Virus record (IMG/VR): IMGVR_UViG_3300031623_001463
Coordinates: 1 to 37,126 of that record
Origin: a virus
Length of the DNA: 37,126 nucleotides
Reading direction: 5' to 3' (one strand)
Position numbers and translations under genes: made by a program. Position 1 is the first letter of the stretch; each line of letters starts with the position of its first letter. The notes under the pieces were generated by a model. That model was given only the letters and a program-made list of their open reading frames with translations, searched no databases and had not been told where the DNA came from. Shown piece after piece: positions 7,902 to 15,034 of this stretch.

Positions 7902-8363
7902 CTAATCTTCGCAAGTTGACTCTGCTGGCATTAATTGATCCATGGTTTTAGTAAGAAGATCGTCTTTTTCCCACAATGGGCCATTATTAGTGCAAGAATA
8001 TGTAGCAGTTTTACCATTGTCCTTAGGAAGAATATTAATTTTTAAAACAATTCCCCGACTTTTATAATGCTTGCATTTAGGGTTGTTATTGACAATCTCA
8101 TCCCCTACAGAAGGCTCATAAGAATTACTTACAAAATTTCCATCAAACTCTTGCAACTGGCAACTCCCGCCCATTCCCTTGGCGGGGGCTTCAGCACCAT
8201 AAGACTTACATCCTTTTTTCTTCTTTTTCTTAAAAAAAGGATCTTCTGTTAGGCCCGGCCACTTTCGTCTTGTCGGAGAACCAACTCTTCTCATAAATCC
8301 AGCAACGCTAGCCGTAGTAGTAGCCACTTCCTCAATGTCGCAAAACCACTTTTTAAAATTCAT
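7902..8363 (-). CDS. Tagged protein: capsid-targeting-like N-terminus (MNFKKWF)
   Basis: A 153-residue unknown protein. It begins MNFKKWFCDIEE, the short aromatic/basic motif shared by several genes in this window that resembles T4 capsid-targeting sequences. The following region is very basic (a run of six Lys near residues 46-51) with many Gly, Ser and Pro, as in T4 internal proteins that bind DNA. The C-terminal half (from about residue 75) looks like a small beta domain. The ATG has a GGAG ribosome site. The call as a packaged protein is inference from the N-terminus and charge. Confidence 0.65.
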   Translation of the reverse strand: MNFKKWFCDIEEVATTTASVAGFMRRVGSPTRRKWPGLTEDPFFKKKKKKGCKSYGAEAPAKGMGGSCQLQEFDGNFVSNSYEPSVGDEIVNNNPKCKHYKSRGIVLKINILPKDNGKTATYSCTNNGPLWEKDDLLTKTMDQLMPAESTCED

Positions 8364-8434
8364 TTCAAATACTCCAATGCCTATCAGGGCCTATGTTTTC
8401 TTTTCCTACCAGCCAATTCGAAAATGATTTCATT

Positions 8435-8770
8435 TCAAACTGGCGCTTCGCCTGCTTGCTCATACCCTTGCATAAGAATTTTCGTGAGGGTGTCTTTGTC
8501 AACAAAGTGCGTATCTTTATCTGGCTGGCTAGTTCGCTTGCCATTTTTCACTATTTTCTGTGCCAAATGAGGATGCTTATCACTATTTATCTTAATCAAT
8601 GCGCCATTCTTAACTAATTCAACATCAATGGAAGCCAAATTATAACTCTTACCATTCAACGTGAAATTAGCAACAATAATATTTTTTAAATCTTTAGGAC
8701 GAATATTAAGCTCATCACTAAGTGATGTGACAAAATCAGCATCTTCTGTAAACCATTCTTTAAATTGCAT
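8435..8770 (-). CDS. Tagged protein: capsid-targeting-like N-terminus (MQFKEWF)
   Basis: A 111-residue unknown protein starting MQFKEWFTEDADF, the second copy of the shared N-terminal motif. The remainder contains a small alpha/beta domain (NIIVANFTLNGKSYNLASIDVEL) and a Lys-rich tail. A GAGG ribosome site precedes the ATG, and TATAAT (plus 8794-8799) lies further upstream. It is the upstream neighbour of the other tagged gene at 7902-8363 and is divergent from 8825-9187. Function unknown. Confidence 0.65.
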   Translation of the reverse strand: MQFKEWFTEDADFVTSLSDELNIRPKDLKNIIVANFTLNGKSYNLASIDVELVKNGALIKINSDKHPHLAQKIVKNGKRTSQPDKDTHFVDKDTLTKILMQGYEQAGEAPV

Positions 8771-8824
8771 TTTTTACCTCGCTCTAAATATATATTATAC
8801 AGATCTTAATAAAGGAAAATCATA

Positions 8825-9187
8825 ATGAAGTCTACACGTTTTTATAGTTTTAGAAATTTTATGGATATATGTCTAAAAGAAAGCAAAATAGACGAACTTG
8901 TAAAGAGCCAAGACTTAATATTCTTTTTCAAAAAAGGCAAAAATATCTATGGCGGAACAGAAGAAAATCGTGTCATGTTTGCAAGAATGAAAGATAAATC
9001 AGATAAAGGCCCTCCATTAAGCCTTGACGAAAAACCTACGTTTTCAGCAATTAACATAAAAAGACTAATTGACAGACATGCGGAAGACGACTCTACGTCA
9101 AAACTAGAAAAGACATTTTCGGAAGAAGATGTTGATAAAATGAAAATAATTGACATTAAAGAAATAAAAGAAAAACTCAGCGAATGA
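8825..9187 (+). CDS. Hypothetical protein, possibly tagged
   Basis: A 120-residue unknown protein. Its N-terminus (FYSFRNFMDICLKES) weakly resembles the tag motif of neighbouring genes but is preceded by extra residues. The rest is Lys/Asp-rich and probably helical, with a possible coiled coil near the end (DVDKMKIIDIKEIKEKL). AAAGGAAAA precedes the ATG. It overlaps the zinc-finger nuclease gene as ATGA, so the two are co-translated and may work together. Confidence 0.6.
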   Translation: MKSTRFYSFRNFMDICLKESKIDELVKSQDLIFFFKKGKNIYGGTEENRVMFARMKDKSDKGPPLSLDEKPTFSAINIKRLIDRHAEDDSTSKLEKTFSEEDVDKMKIIDIKEIKEKLSE

Positions 9188-9855
9188 CCCTCCCCTTCGA
9201 TAATTCCAACAAAGACAAAAGAAAATACCAGTGCTTTGTATGTGGAATAATGTTCCAAGATTTTGATTTATTCAAAACTCACATACTAGAATCGCACGAG
9301 GAAGGAAGAGAGTATGTAATTTGCTCTCTTGAACGATGTAAAGCCCCAGTGAGAGATATAAGAATGCATTTCAAAGCAAAACATCCTCACGAAACTATGC
9401 CCAAAAAAGGCCAAATGAAAGCAATGATATGGAAAGACCATAAGAAAAAAGGAGCAAAGCCCAAAACCAGAAAACCAGTGTTCAGAGAAGGTTTCTTTAC
9501 TTCAAAAAAAATGGGAGGAAAAGAAATGCACTATAGGTCTGGATATGAGTGCGACGTGTATGGATGTCTAGAATTAATCTCAGAAGTTCTAGCATATGAT
9601 GTTGAGCCATTCAAAGTTCCATACGTTCATAAAGGAAAACAAAGAAAGTATACTCCTGATTTATCTGTTAAATTTTCCGATGGCCGAATAGAAATATGGG
9701 AAATTAAACCCGCATCCCAGACAATGCTGGATGTTAATCATTCCAAATGGACCGCATGCAATGATTATTGCAAACATCGTGGATGGGAATTTGTTGTAAT
9801 GACAGAAGTGGGAATCGGAAAATTAAAAAGAAAAATCAAACGGACCAGACATTGA
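9184..9855 (+). CDS. Two C2H2 zinc fingers fused to a PD-(D/E)xK nuclease domain
   Basis: A 223-residue protein. Finger 1 has C17, C20, H33, H38 (C-x2-C-x12-H-x4-H). Finger 2 has C47, C52, H62, H67. A Lys/Arg-rich linker follows. From about residue 115 a PD-(D/E)xK domain is visible: E122 in YRSGYECDVYG, D159 in YTPDLSV and E173-x-K175 in EIWEIKP, with a helix and strand after it. The nuclease part resembles TnsA-type endonucleases and the T4 gp4-like head-completion family, which also read YRS..E...FPDF...EIK. Its role could be end trimming at packaging or DNA cleavage. It overlaps the convergent gene at 9823 by 33 nt. Confidence 0.7.
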   Translation: MTLPFDNSNKDKRKYQCFVCGIMFQDFDLFKTHILESHEEGREYVICSLERCKAPVRDIRMHFKAKHPHETMPKKGQMKAMIWKDHKKKGAKPKTRKPVFREGFFTSKKMGGKEMHYRSGYECDVYGCLELISEVLAYDVEPFKVPYVHKGKQRKYTPDLSVKFSDGRIEIWEIKPASQTMLDVNHSKWTACNDYCKHRGWEFVVMTEVGIGKLKRKIKRTRH

Positions 9856-10953
9856 AATCCCAGTCACCCCCTTCCCATCATCCGATGTGATGTTCCACAA
9901 TCGTCCGATTTCATCTTTTACGTTTACATTAAAAACACCATTTTGATGGAACCAATTAATGTCTATTAAAGAAGGATAAATTTTTGCATCCACATATTCC
10001 GAACATGCTGCAACTAAGGCAGAATCTCGCATATGTCTATGATACTGGCGTATCGGATGATCATAGGTTTTCAAAGGATGCATTATTGCAGACTCAATAA
10101 AATTCTCATTCTCATTTAAGTCTGGTTTCCACCTAACTGGGTATTTTCTATAATTCCCATACCATCCCAAAGAATTATGAGTTGCCGTCTGACTGGTTGT
10201 TGGCATTCCATTGACCCCCGCAACAGAATTGTGGGGATGAGTAGATCCATCCCCCCAAAAAGATAAAGAACCAATTTTGCCCCCTAAATAATAAGCCAAA
10301 GTCGGTATCAATTCTTCTGAAAGATCAAAGACACCTGCCATGTTCTGAGCATCATGCGGGTGCGGTCGTGGGAATTGACCAAGCTTCCCAGATAGTCCTC
10401 CTCCTGCACCCATAGGGAAAAACCCATTAGAAAAATGGTTCGTCAAACTTAAAAATTTATCAAAAAAATTCAAATCATTAAGAGCAGAAAGATAGTCTCT
10501 GTGTAAAAAATAAAAACATCCAAGAATATAAAAAGTTTCATTAAATTTCTTATCAATTATTTTTTCTACAAAAGGGAACTTGCACTTCTTCATCCTAAGA
10601 TCTGTGCCCAGCACCCAATAATTCGATTTTTCAGCTTTTTTCAAATCTGATTCAAAAGAATTAGAAGTGACTAAGCAATCATATTCTAAATAACAATACC
10701 AATCCTTATCAGGCCATTTATCATATACCTGTTTCAAACCAAAAAAAACATTACGATAAGGATTATTAGGAAGACCATGATTAAGCCCCCTAACAAGATG
10801 AGATGAAGAAAATTTATCTTTATCAAGATCATCCCAAGATACACCATCCATCACCGTCAAAATATCCGTGGTCATCCACCTCTTGACAGAGTCTATAGTA
10901 TCCAAGACGACATCATCGTCATTATGTGCTTGTATTATTGCAGCGATTTTCAT
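9823..10953 (-). CDS. Glycosyltransferase-like protein
   Basis: A 376-residue soluble protein starting MKIAAIIQAHNDDDVVLDTIDSVKRW, a typical start for GT-A (GT2-like) glycosyltransferases. It continues with ILTVMDGV and CYLEYDCLV (about residues 87-95), which may hold the metal-binding acidic residues. A Gly-rich segment (MGAGGGLSGK) and many His and Trp follow. Donor and acceptor unknown. It shares one base with the dNMP kinase stop (10953) and is probably co-transcribed with it. It could glycosylate phage DNA, a virion protein or a host surface sugar. Confidence 0.65.
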   Translation of the reverse strand: MKIAAIIQAHNDDDVVLDTIDSVKRWMTTDILTVMDGVSWDDLDKDKFSSSHLVRGLNHGLPNNPYRNVFFGLKQVYDKWPDKDWYCYLEYDCLVTSNSFESDLKKAEKSNYWVLGTDLRMKKCKFPFVEKIIDKKFNETFYILGCFYFLHRDYLSALNDLNFFDKFLSLTNHFSNGFFPMGAGGGLSGKLGQFPRPHPHDAQNMAGVFDLSEELIPTLAYYLGGKIGSLSFWGDGSTHPHNSVAGVNGMPTTSQTATHNSLGWYGNYRKYPVRWKPDLNENENFIESAIMHPLKTYDHPIRQYHRHMRDSALVAACSEYVDAKIYPSLIDINWFHQNGVFNVNVKDEIGRLWNITSDDGKGVTGISMSGPFDFSF

Positions 10954-11546
10954 TATAAACTCAAAACAATATCGTCCACTTTGCTATACAAATCCTCTAT
11001 CGATCCATCATTTACTAAAAAATGGTCAACATACTCAGCACCCTCTGGCGACAGAAAGGGGGCAGGGGTCGAACACGGGTGTAATGCAAACCAATCTACC
11101 AATGGCCTTATTTGAGCTTCAGAACCATTAGGGTCCTCATTCTCGTGACCTGGCCTCCACACCAACACCGTTGTTCCCCCAACTTTTTTAATCTTTTTAA
11201 GCTCATTAATATATCTTACATCAGAAAATATTGCAGATCTTACCCTATCTCTAAAAGCAAGTTCTATCCAAATTTTGCCCTGAATTTTTCTAAACCCATC
11301 ACCGATCTGCTGCAAGCCCTGTCTCACCGGCAAATCAAAACCTTCAGGAATTTCTGACTTTGTTTTCCACTCTTCCACAAAAGAGCGATCTACATTAAAA
11401 GTCTCACAAAATATTCGTTTAACATTGTCAGCAAAAGACGCTCGCTCTACATCCGCCCATTTAAATTTAATTTTTTCAAACAGATAATCTGCCGCTGTAT
11501 CCTTTCCATTCTGCATCTGGCCTGCAAACCCTACAATATTTACCAT
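10953..11546 (-). CDS. Deoxynucleoside monophosphate kinase (T4 gp1-like)
   Basis: A 197-residue P-loop kinase. GFAGQMQNGKDTAADYL (residues 6-22) is the Walker A loop in the form seen in T4 gp1 dNMP kinases. FADNVKR, LQQIGDGFRK and the Arg-containing FSDVRYINEL segment fit the NMP-binding and lid regions. These enzymes phosphorylate dNMPs on the way to dNTPs, which matches the thyA/folA genes nearby. AGGGAG precedes the ATG. The upstream leader is made of two diverged copies of a 40-nt repeat. Confidence 0.85.
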   Translation of the reverse strand: MVNIVGFAGQMQNGKDTAADYLFEKIKFKWADVERASFADNVKRIFCETFNVDRSFVEEWKTKSEIPEGFDLPVRQGLQQIGDGFRKIQGKIWIELAFRDRVRSAIFSDVRYINELKKIKKVGGTTVLVWRPGHENEDPNGSEAQIRPLVDWFALHPCSTPAPFLSPEGAEYVDHFLVNDGSIEDLYSKVDDIVLSL

Positions 11547-11550
11547 AACT

Positions 11551-11635
11551 CATTGCTCCCTATGAAATCAAAAACCATAAAGGATATTAATGTCATTGCT
11601 ACCTATAAAATTAAACCATTGATAAAGGATATTAA
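11551..11635. repeat. Imperfect 40-nt direct repeat upstream of dNMP kinase
   Basis: Copy 1 (11551-11590) and copy 2 (11594-11635) both begin CATTGCT(C/A)CCTAT and end AAAGGATATTAA. The repeat contains the kinase ribosome-binding sequence (AGGGAG on the minus strand; AGGTAG in the second copy), so it looks like a duplication of a leader or start region. It may also bind a regulator of the two divergent genes. Confidence 0.7.
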
Positions 11636-11655
11636 ATATACTATCATTATTCAAG

Positions 11656-11922
11656 ATGAATAAAATTAAGAAAATTTGCGGTAATTGTAGATTATACGAA
11701 TCCTCCGAACAAAGATGCAAAATAACCGTTTTGCACGAAGGAGAGCGATATAATATGCCTGTCTCTCCCGAAGATAAGTGTCACATGGAGGAATTAGGAA
11801 TCGAAATTCAACAAGTAAGATGGTGGACGGAAGATGCTGAAACAGGAGAAAAAACAAATAATAATGGAGTTGTAAAAATGGAATACCCCAAAGGATTTTT
11901 CGGAGAAGAAAAAAATGAATGA
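11656..11922 (+). CDS. Small four-cysteine (zinc-ribbon-like) protein
   Basis: An 88-residue protein with Cys8, Cys11, Cys21 and Cys42 (CGNCRLYESSEQRC...C). This layout resembles small phage proteins that bind one zinc or an Fe-S cluster. The C-terminus is acidic with aromatic pairs (RWWTEDAE). Function unknown. It overlaps the next gene by 8 nt, indicating coupled translation. Confidence 0.65.
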   Translation: MNKIKKICGNCRLYESSEQRCKITVLHEGERYNMPVSPEDKCHMEELGIEIQQVRWWTEDAETGEKTNNNGVVKMEYPKGFFGEEKNE

Positions 11923-12187
11923 AATAAAAGATATAATGGAAGAAATAATGGAAGAAGAAAATCCAGAAGCCTTATTTGCAGACGGATTTGATGATGCCAT
12001 TATAGGCATTTGCAGAAAAGCAGGAGCAGGAAGCTCGCCAGTCGTGACTTATAGTTACGACAAATGCATCCAAACACTAATGAACCAAAGCATGTCACAT
12101 GAAGAGGCTATAGAATGGATGGAGTTTAATGTTGTGTCCGCTTATATGGGAACACATACTCCAATTTTTATTGAAACCCCGATTTAA
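11915..12187 (+). CDS. Conserved phage-type small protein
   Basis: A 90-residue acidic protein. The order of motifs is FADGFDDAIIGI (residues 21-32), SYDKCIQTLM and MSHEEAIEWMEFNVVSAYMG followed by TPIFIE at the end. From memory this resembles a small protein found in many tailed phages whose function is not known; that recognition is not checked. Its last codons form one arm of a hairpin at 12175-12195. Confidence 0.7.
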   Translation: MNEIKDIMEEIMEEENPEALFADGFDDAIIGICRKAGAGSSPVVTYSYDKCIQTLMNQSMSHEEAIEWMEFNVVSAYMGTHTPIFIETPI

Positions 12188-12195
12188 ATGGGGTT
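12175..12195 (-). terminator. Weak hairpin after the Cys-rich microprotein gene
   Basis: Arms AACCCC (12175-12180) and GGGGTT (12190-12195) enclose a 9-nt loop. Read leftward it is followed by TTTCAATAAAAA, only a short T-run. It could end the microprotein transcript and also overlaps the 3' end of the opposing gene. Confidence 0.4.
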
Positions 12196-12219
12196 GCATA
12201 AAAATAAAAATGAATTATT

Positions 12220-12309
12220 CTATTCGCAACAAGTGCACTCATCACAACATGGGTGTTCGTTATTCAAACAACAATCTTCCACACAATGCTCACAACTACA
12301 ATCACACAT
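12220..12309 (-). CDS. 29-residue cysteine-rich microprotein (metallothionein-like)
   Basis: A complete short reading frame, ATG at 12309 to TAG at 12220-12222. It is preceded by AAAGGAGG four bases before the start, the strongest ribosome-binding sequence in this window. The 29-residue product has 11 Cys (positions 2, 4, 6, 9, 13, 14, 21, 22, 25, 27, 28) and His 8 and 19, plus seven Asp/Glu, and no Lys or Arg. The C-x-C and C-C spacing resembles metallothioneins, so metal binding is the best guess; a disulfide-rich peptide is the alternative. It lies alone between two rightward genes and close to the 516-residue Cys-rich protein, whose own N-terminus is similarly Cys-rich. Confidence 0.7.
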   Translation of the reverse strand: MCDCSCEHCVEDCCLNNEHPCCDECTCCE

Positions 12310-12369
12310 AAAACCTCCTTTGTTTTAATTATCTATTAATAATAAAAATATTTTATATAGATTTTAAGA

Positions 12370-12828
12370 ATGTCCGAATACATTATTTTATTTCCAAAGT
12401 CTGTGAATAGTCCAAACTCAATCTTTATGAATAAGGACATGGAACTGCCCACAAAAGAAATTAAAAATTGCGAACTAGAAGATGCAATAGACCTCTTGGA
12501 GACATTAGGGCTACAACGAGCAAAATCATATACTATTGATAACAAAAAAAATAAGCACGAATCGTGCATGCCAGCAATCAAATTAGGGGTCATATTAGGG
12601 TCATGGGGAAAAATACACTGTATCCACGTCCCCGTGATAAATTTTAATGAAAAAAAAGCAACAGAAGATTATCATTCATGGCAAAGTTGGATGGAAATAA
12701 AAGACAATCAGAAAGTAAGCCCATTAATGAAAACAACCATCATGCTTATGAAAAACAAATTTAAAAATTGGAGCATTTATTCAGAGGACTTTTCATCCAG
12801 CAGCATTTGCATGCATTGGAACAATTAA
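12370..12828 (+). CDS. Hypothetical protein, 152 aa
   Basis: Not recognised. Two parts can be seen: an N-terminal region with an acidic helix (LEDAIDLLETLGLQRAKSY) and a C-terminal region rich in Lys, Trp and Ser. There is no signal peptide, membrane segment or enzyme motif. No clear ribosome site precedes the ATG; TATATAG lies about 10 nt upstream. The last 36 nt overlap the convergent C39-like peptidase gene. Confidence 0.55.
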   Translation: MSEYIILFPKSVNSPNSIFMNKDMELPTKEIKNCELEDAIDLLETLGLQRAKSYTIDNKKNKHESCMPAIKLGVILGSWGKIHCIHVPVINFNEKKATEDYHSWQSWMEIKDNQKVSPLMKTTIMLMKNKFKNWSIYSEDFSSSSICMHWNN

Positions 12829-13437
12829 AGTATAATTGCTGACATCTGCCAGTCTCAACAAACATCCAATAAAATCTGGGGGATGTATCTTTCTTCCAAA
12901 CATATCACGATTAAAGCTCCAAGCTTCAACAAAATCATATTGAGACATCATTATTATGTACCCGCCTGCTGGGTCCGCTAAAGAAATGGTACCATCGTCA
13001 TCGTTGTACCCCACAACAATAACATAGTGCCACGTAGTATTGGAACTCCTTATCAGACATATAGGGGGACGATTCTCCGACACATATGATTTAACATGAT
13101 CCAAATCACTCTTTCTAACAACAGAATAAACCCCATAATAACTTAAAGCGGAAGCAATATAGTCTGGCGAGGTCATTCCAACTTCTTCCCCTTTATAACT
13201 AAACCATTTAGTTTTAGTCTTGCTTTTAACTTTAGATACTTTTACTTCTTCCCCATAAAAATTCAATAACATAGTAGCAGCAACCGGACCACAACTTATT
13301 TGATCCAATTGTTTTATTAGGGGAAATTTACTTATAAAACATTTATCAGGGTAAACAGGTTTTGAAATTTCATTATAAATGACAATCCCAGAAATTAAAG
13401 AAAGAACAAAATAAGCCCACCTAATATTTCGACTCAT
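12793..13437 (-). CDS. C39-like cysteine peptidase with N-terminal membrane anchor
   Basis: A 214-residue protein. Residues 7-22 are a hydrophobic segment (YFVLSLISGIVI), a signal anchor or uncleaved signal peptide. The rest fits the papain-like C39 fold: Q46 with Cys49 in QISCGPVAATML, His137 in TWHYVIVVGY and Asp155 in SLADPAGGY. C39 domains cleave leaders after double Gly, usually inside ABC transporters; here there is no ABC part. Its ATG overlaps the stop of the Cys-rich gene (ATGA), so the two products are made together, and the Cys-rich protein is an obvious candidate substrate. Stand-alone C39-like proteins of other function also exist. Confidence 0.75.
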   Translation of the reverse strand: MSRNIRWAYFVLSLISGIVIYNEISKPVYPDKCFISKFPLIKQLDQISCGPVAATMLLNFYGEEVKVSKVKSKTKTKWFSYKGEEVGMTSPDYIASALSYYGVYSVVRKSDLDHVKSYVSENRPPICLIRSSNTTWHYVIVVGYNDDDGTISLADPAGGYIIMMSQYDFVEAWSFNRDMFGRKIHPPDFIGCLLRLADVSNYTLIVPMHANAAG

Positions 13438-14984
13438 CTCATCCTCTGTCTTCTACCGGCTACATTTCGGGCCATCGCTTGCCTTTTTCTTTTAATAGCT
13501 TTTACATTCAAATAAACTTTAGAAACTCCTTTTCTGGTGACCTTAACCACTGAGGAATCCCTGATTCCCTCACGACTATTCCTAATCTGGGGAATCTTAT
13601 TGACAAGCCCAAAAGTCCTATTAGATAACGCCGCAGTAGTAGCGACAGGCATACAAGTCCCGTTGCCTGCTTCGTTATCCACTCCGCCAGGGTAAGTTGG
13701 CTCGTGGCATTCACATAGCACATCTGGATCTTCGCACGCTGCACTGCAAGTGTCCGTATCAACATTCCACGCACCGCCACTCCAGGTATACATGCAATCG
13801 CCGCTTCCACAACAAGAAGCATTAGATGTGTCGCAGTCGCCACCATAGCAAGGAGTTGTCGCTGTTTCTCCATCTTCATAACCAGTAGCATTGGAATCCT
13901 GACAGGGGGCGCTAGTGTCGTAAACGTCGGCAGCATCTGGACAACCACATCCAGGTTCACAGTCGTCGCTGTCTAAGATATAAGTCACTACCGCCGTGTC
14001 GGGGTCGGTCGTGTGTGTATATTCACATGTTCCGGTGCCGCACGAACCGAGAACTGCAATCGGAATATCACAATCGCAATCAACCGTTGGCCCCGCACCC
14101 CCCGATGTACCTGTGCCAGAGCAATGAGTTGTCATCGTCACGACAGGTCCGCCAGGAATAGGAGAACCCTGACCTGACGGTTCGGGGCAATCACAATTAT
14201 CACAACCACAATCACTTGTCTGAGTCCAAGTTGCAGGAGTAATGATTGGATAGCACGTACTGTCGAGTGCCCATGTGCCATAGGTACAATTAGGCCGCCC
14301 GTAGCATGGTGTCCAAACCCATTCGCAACTACCGTCGCACTGACATTCCCCGCCACCACCACATGTTCCGGTAAACGTCTGAACATTGATTTCATTGTTG
14401 ATGATGGGTGCAGGATCAACGCCAGGTGTGCCCCATACCTCTTCGGCAACAGTACATGAGCATTGATGGCACTCTTCCTCAGAAACTTCCCACGTCCATT
14501 CGCATGTTCTGCTGGCACATTGGCAACCGGAATTATTACTTTCCCCACAATCAGATGTAAGCTCCCAATAGCAATCTTCTTCCCCACCGGGAACGTATGG
14601 ATCAGAGTGGGACGTTGCGTGCACGCCTACGTAATATCCACCACCACAACCACCGGCTGATCCGGGTGTTCCGGTATACGTCTGGGGAATGGTCGCAGCA
14701 TCTGGCACATCAACGCCAGGTGTGCCCCATGTATATGAGTCGAACGGTGTACATGAGCATCCAGGGCACTGAGAGCACGTACTGTTTTGTGTCCATGTGC
14801 CATCTTCACACTCACTTAGTAGTCCGATTGACTCTGGGATTGGCTCGCCGCATGGTGTCCAAACCCATTCGCAACTACCGTTGCACTGACATTCCTCGCA
14901 TCGATAAACCCATGTGCACACTCCCTCGCATTCGATGGAACAACAATCACACTCACAACAACTAAAACAATCCTTAATCGGCAT
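13434..14984 (-). CDS. Large cysteine-rich repeat protein
   Basis: A 516-residue protein with dozens of Cys, rich in Gly, Thr, Trp and Asp and almost free of Lys in the first 440 residues. Repeated units of the form C-x-C-x-G-x-C-E-W-x-W-T-P-C and T-W-G-T-P-G-V-D recur. The N-terminus is a Cys cluster (CFSCCECDCCSIEC) with no signal peptide. The last about 65 residues (from TTAALSNRTFG) change to a basic, Cys-free tail ending RRQRMR. The gene is clearly more GC-rich than its neighbours, a sign of separate origin. It could be a disulfide- or metal-stabilised surface or fibre protein. Its stop overlaps the start of the C39-like peptidase. In-frame DNA repeats lie within it. Confidence 0.8.
   Translation of the reverse strand: MPIKDCFSCCECDCCSIECEGVCTWVYRCEECQCNGSCEWVWTPCGEPIPESIGLLSECEDGTWTQNSTCSQCPGCSCTPFDSYTWGTPGVDVPDAATIPQTYTGTPGSAGGCGGGYYVGVHATSHSDPYVPGGEEDCYWELTSDCGESNNSGCQCASRTCEWTWEVSEEECHQCSCTVAEEVWGTPGVDPAPIINNEINVQTFTGTCGGGGECQCDGSCEWVWTPCYGRPNCTYGTWALDSTCYPIITPATWTQTSDCGCDNCDCPEPSGQGSPIPGGPVVTMTTHCSGTGTSGGAGPTVDCDCDIPIAVLGSCGTGTCEYTHTTDPDTAVVTYILDSDDCEPGCGCPDAADVYDTSAPCQDSNATGYEDGETATTPCYGGDCDTSNASCCGSGDCMYTWSGGAWNVDTDTCSAACEDPDVLCECHEPTYPGGVDNEAGNGTCMPVATTAALSNRTFGLVNKIPQIRNSREGIRDSSVVKVTRKGVSKVYLNVKAIKRKRQAMARNVAGRRQRMR
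14304..14895. repeat. In-frame direct repeats within the Cys-rich gene
   Basis: A 46-nt sequence at 14304-14349 recurs at 14850-14895 with a single C/T difference; the offset is 546 nt, exactly 182 codons. A second, exact 22-nt repeat lies at 14415-14436 and 14709-14730 (offset 294 nt, 98 codons). Both encode conserved parts of the protein repeat unit. Recombination between copies would remove or add whole repeat modules without breaking the frame. Confidence 0.9.
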
Positions 14985-14987
14985 ATG

Positions 14988-15034
14988 AAGTCTCTATCTA
15001 TATGTGAAGTATTATTACTTATATAGAGACTTCG
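14988..15034. repeat. Bulged hairpin at the helicase stop codon
   Basis: GAAGTCTC at the left end pairs with GAGACTTC at the right end. TATAT/ATATA and AAGTA/TACTT pair inside, giving a hairpin with two one-sided bulges and a TTAT loop. It spans the last codons and stop of the helicase gene and reaches to just before the ATG of the Cys-rich gene. It has no T-run. It might control or separate expression of the two genes. Confidence 0.55.

Noticed and set aside
13508-14815. Several long frames in other phases across the Cys-rich gene
   Set aside because: They are shadows caused by the low stop density of this GC-rich repeat gene; they lack ribosome sites and have repetitive, unnatural composition.
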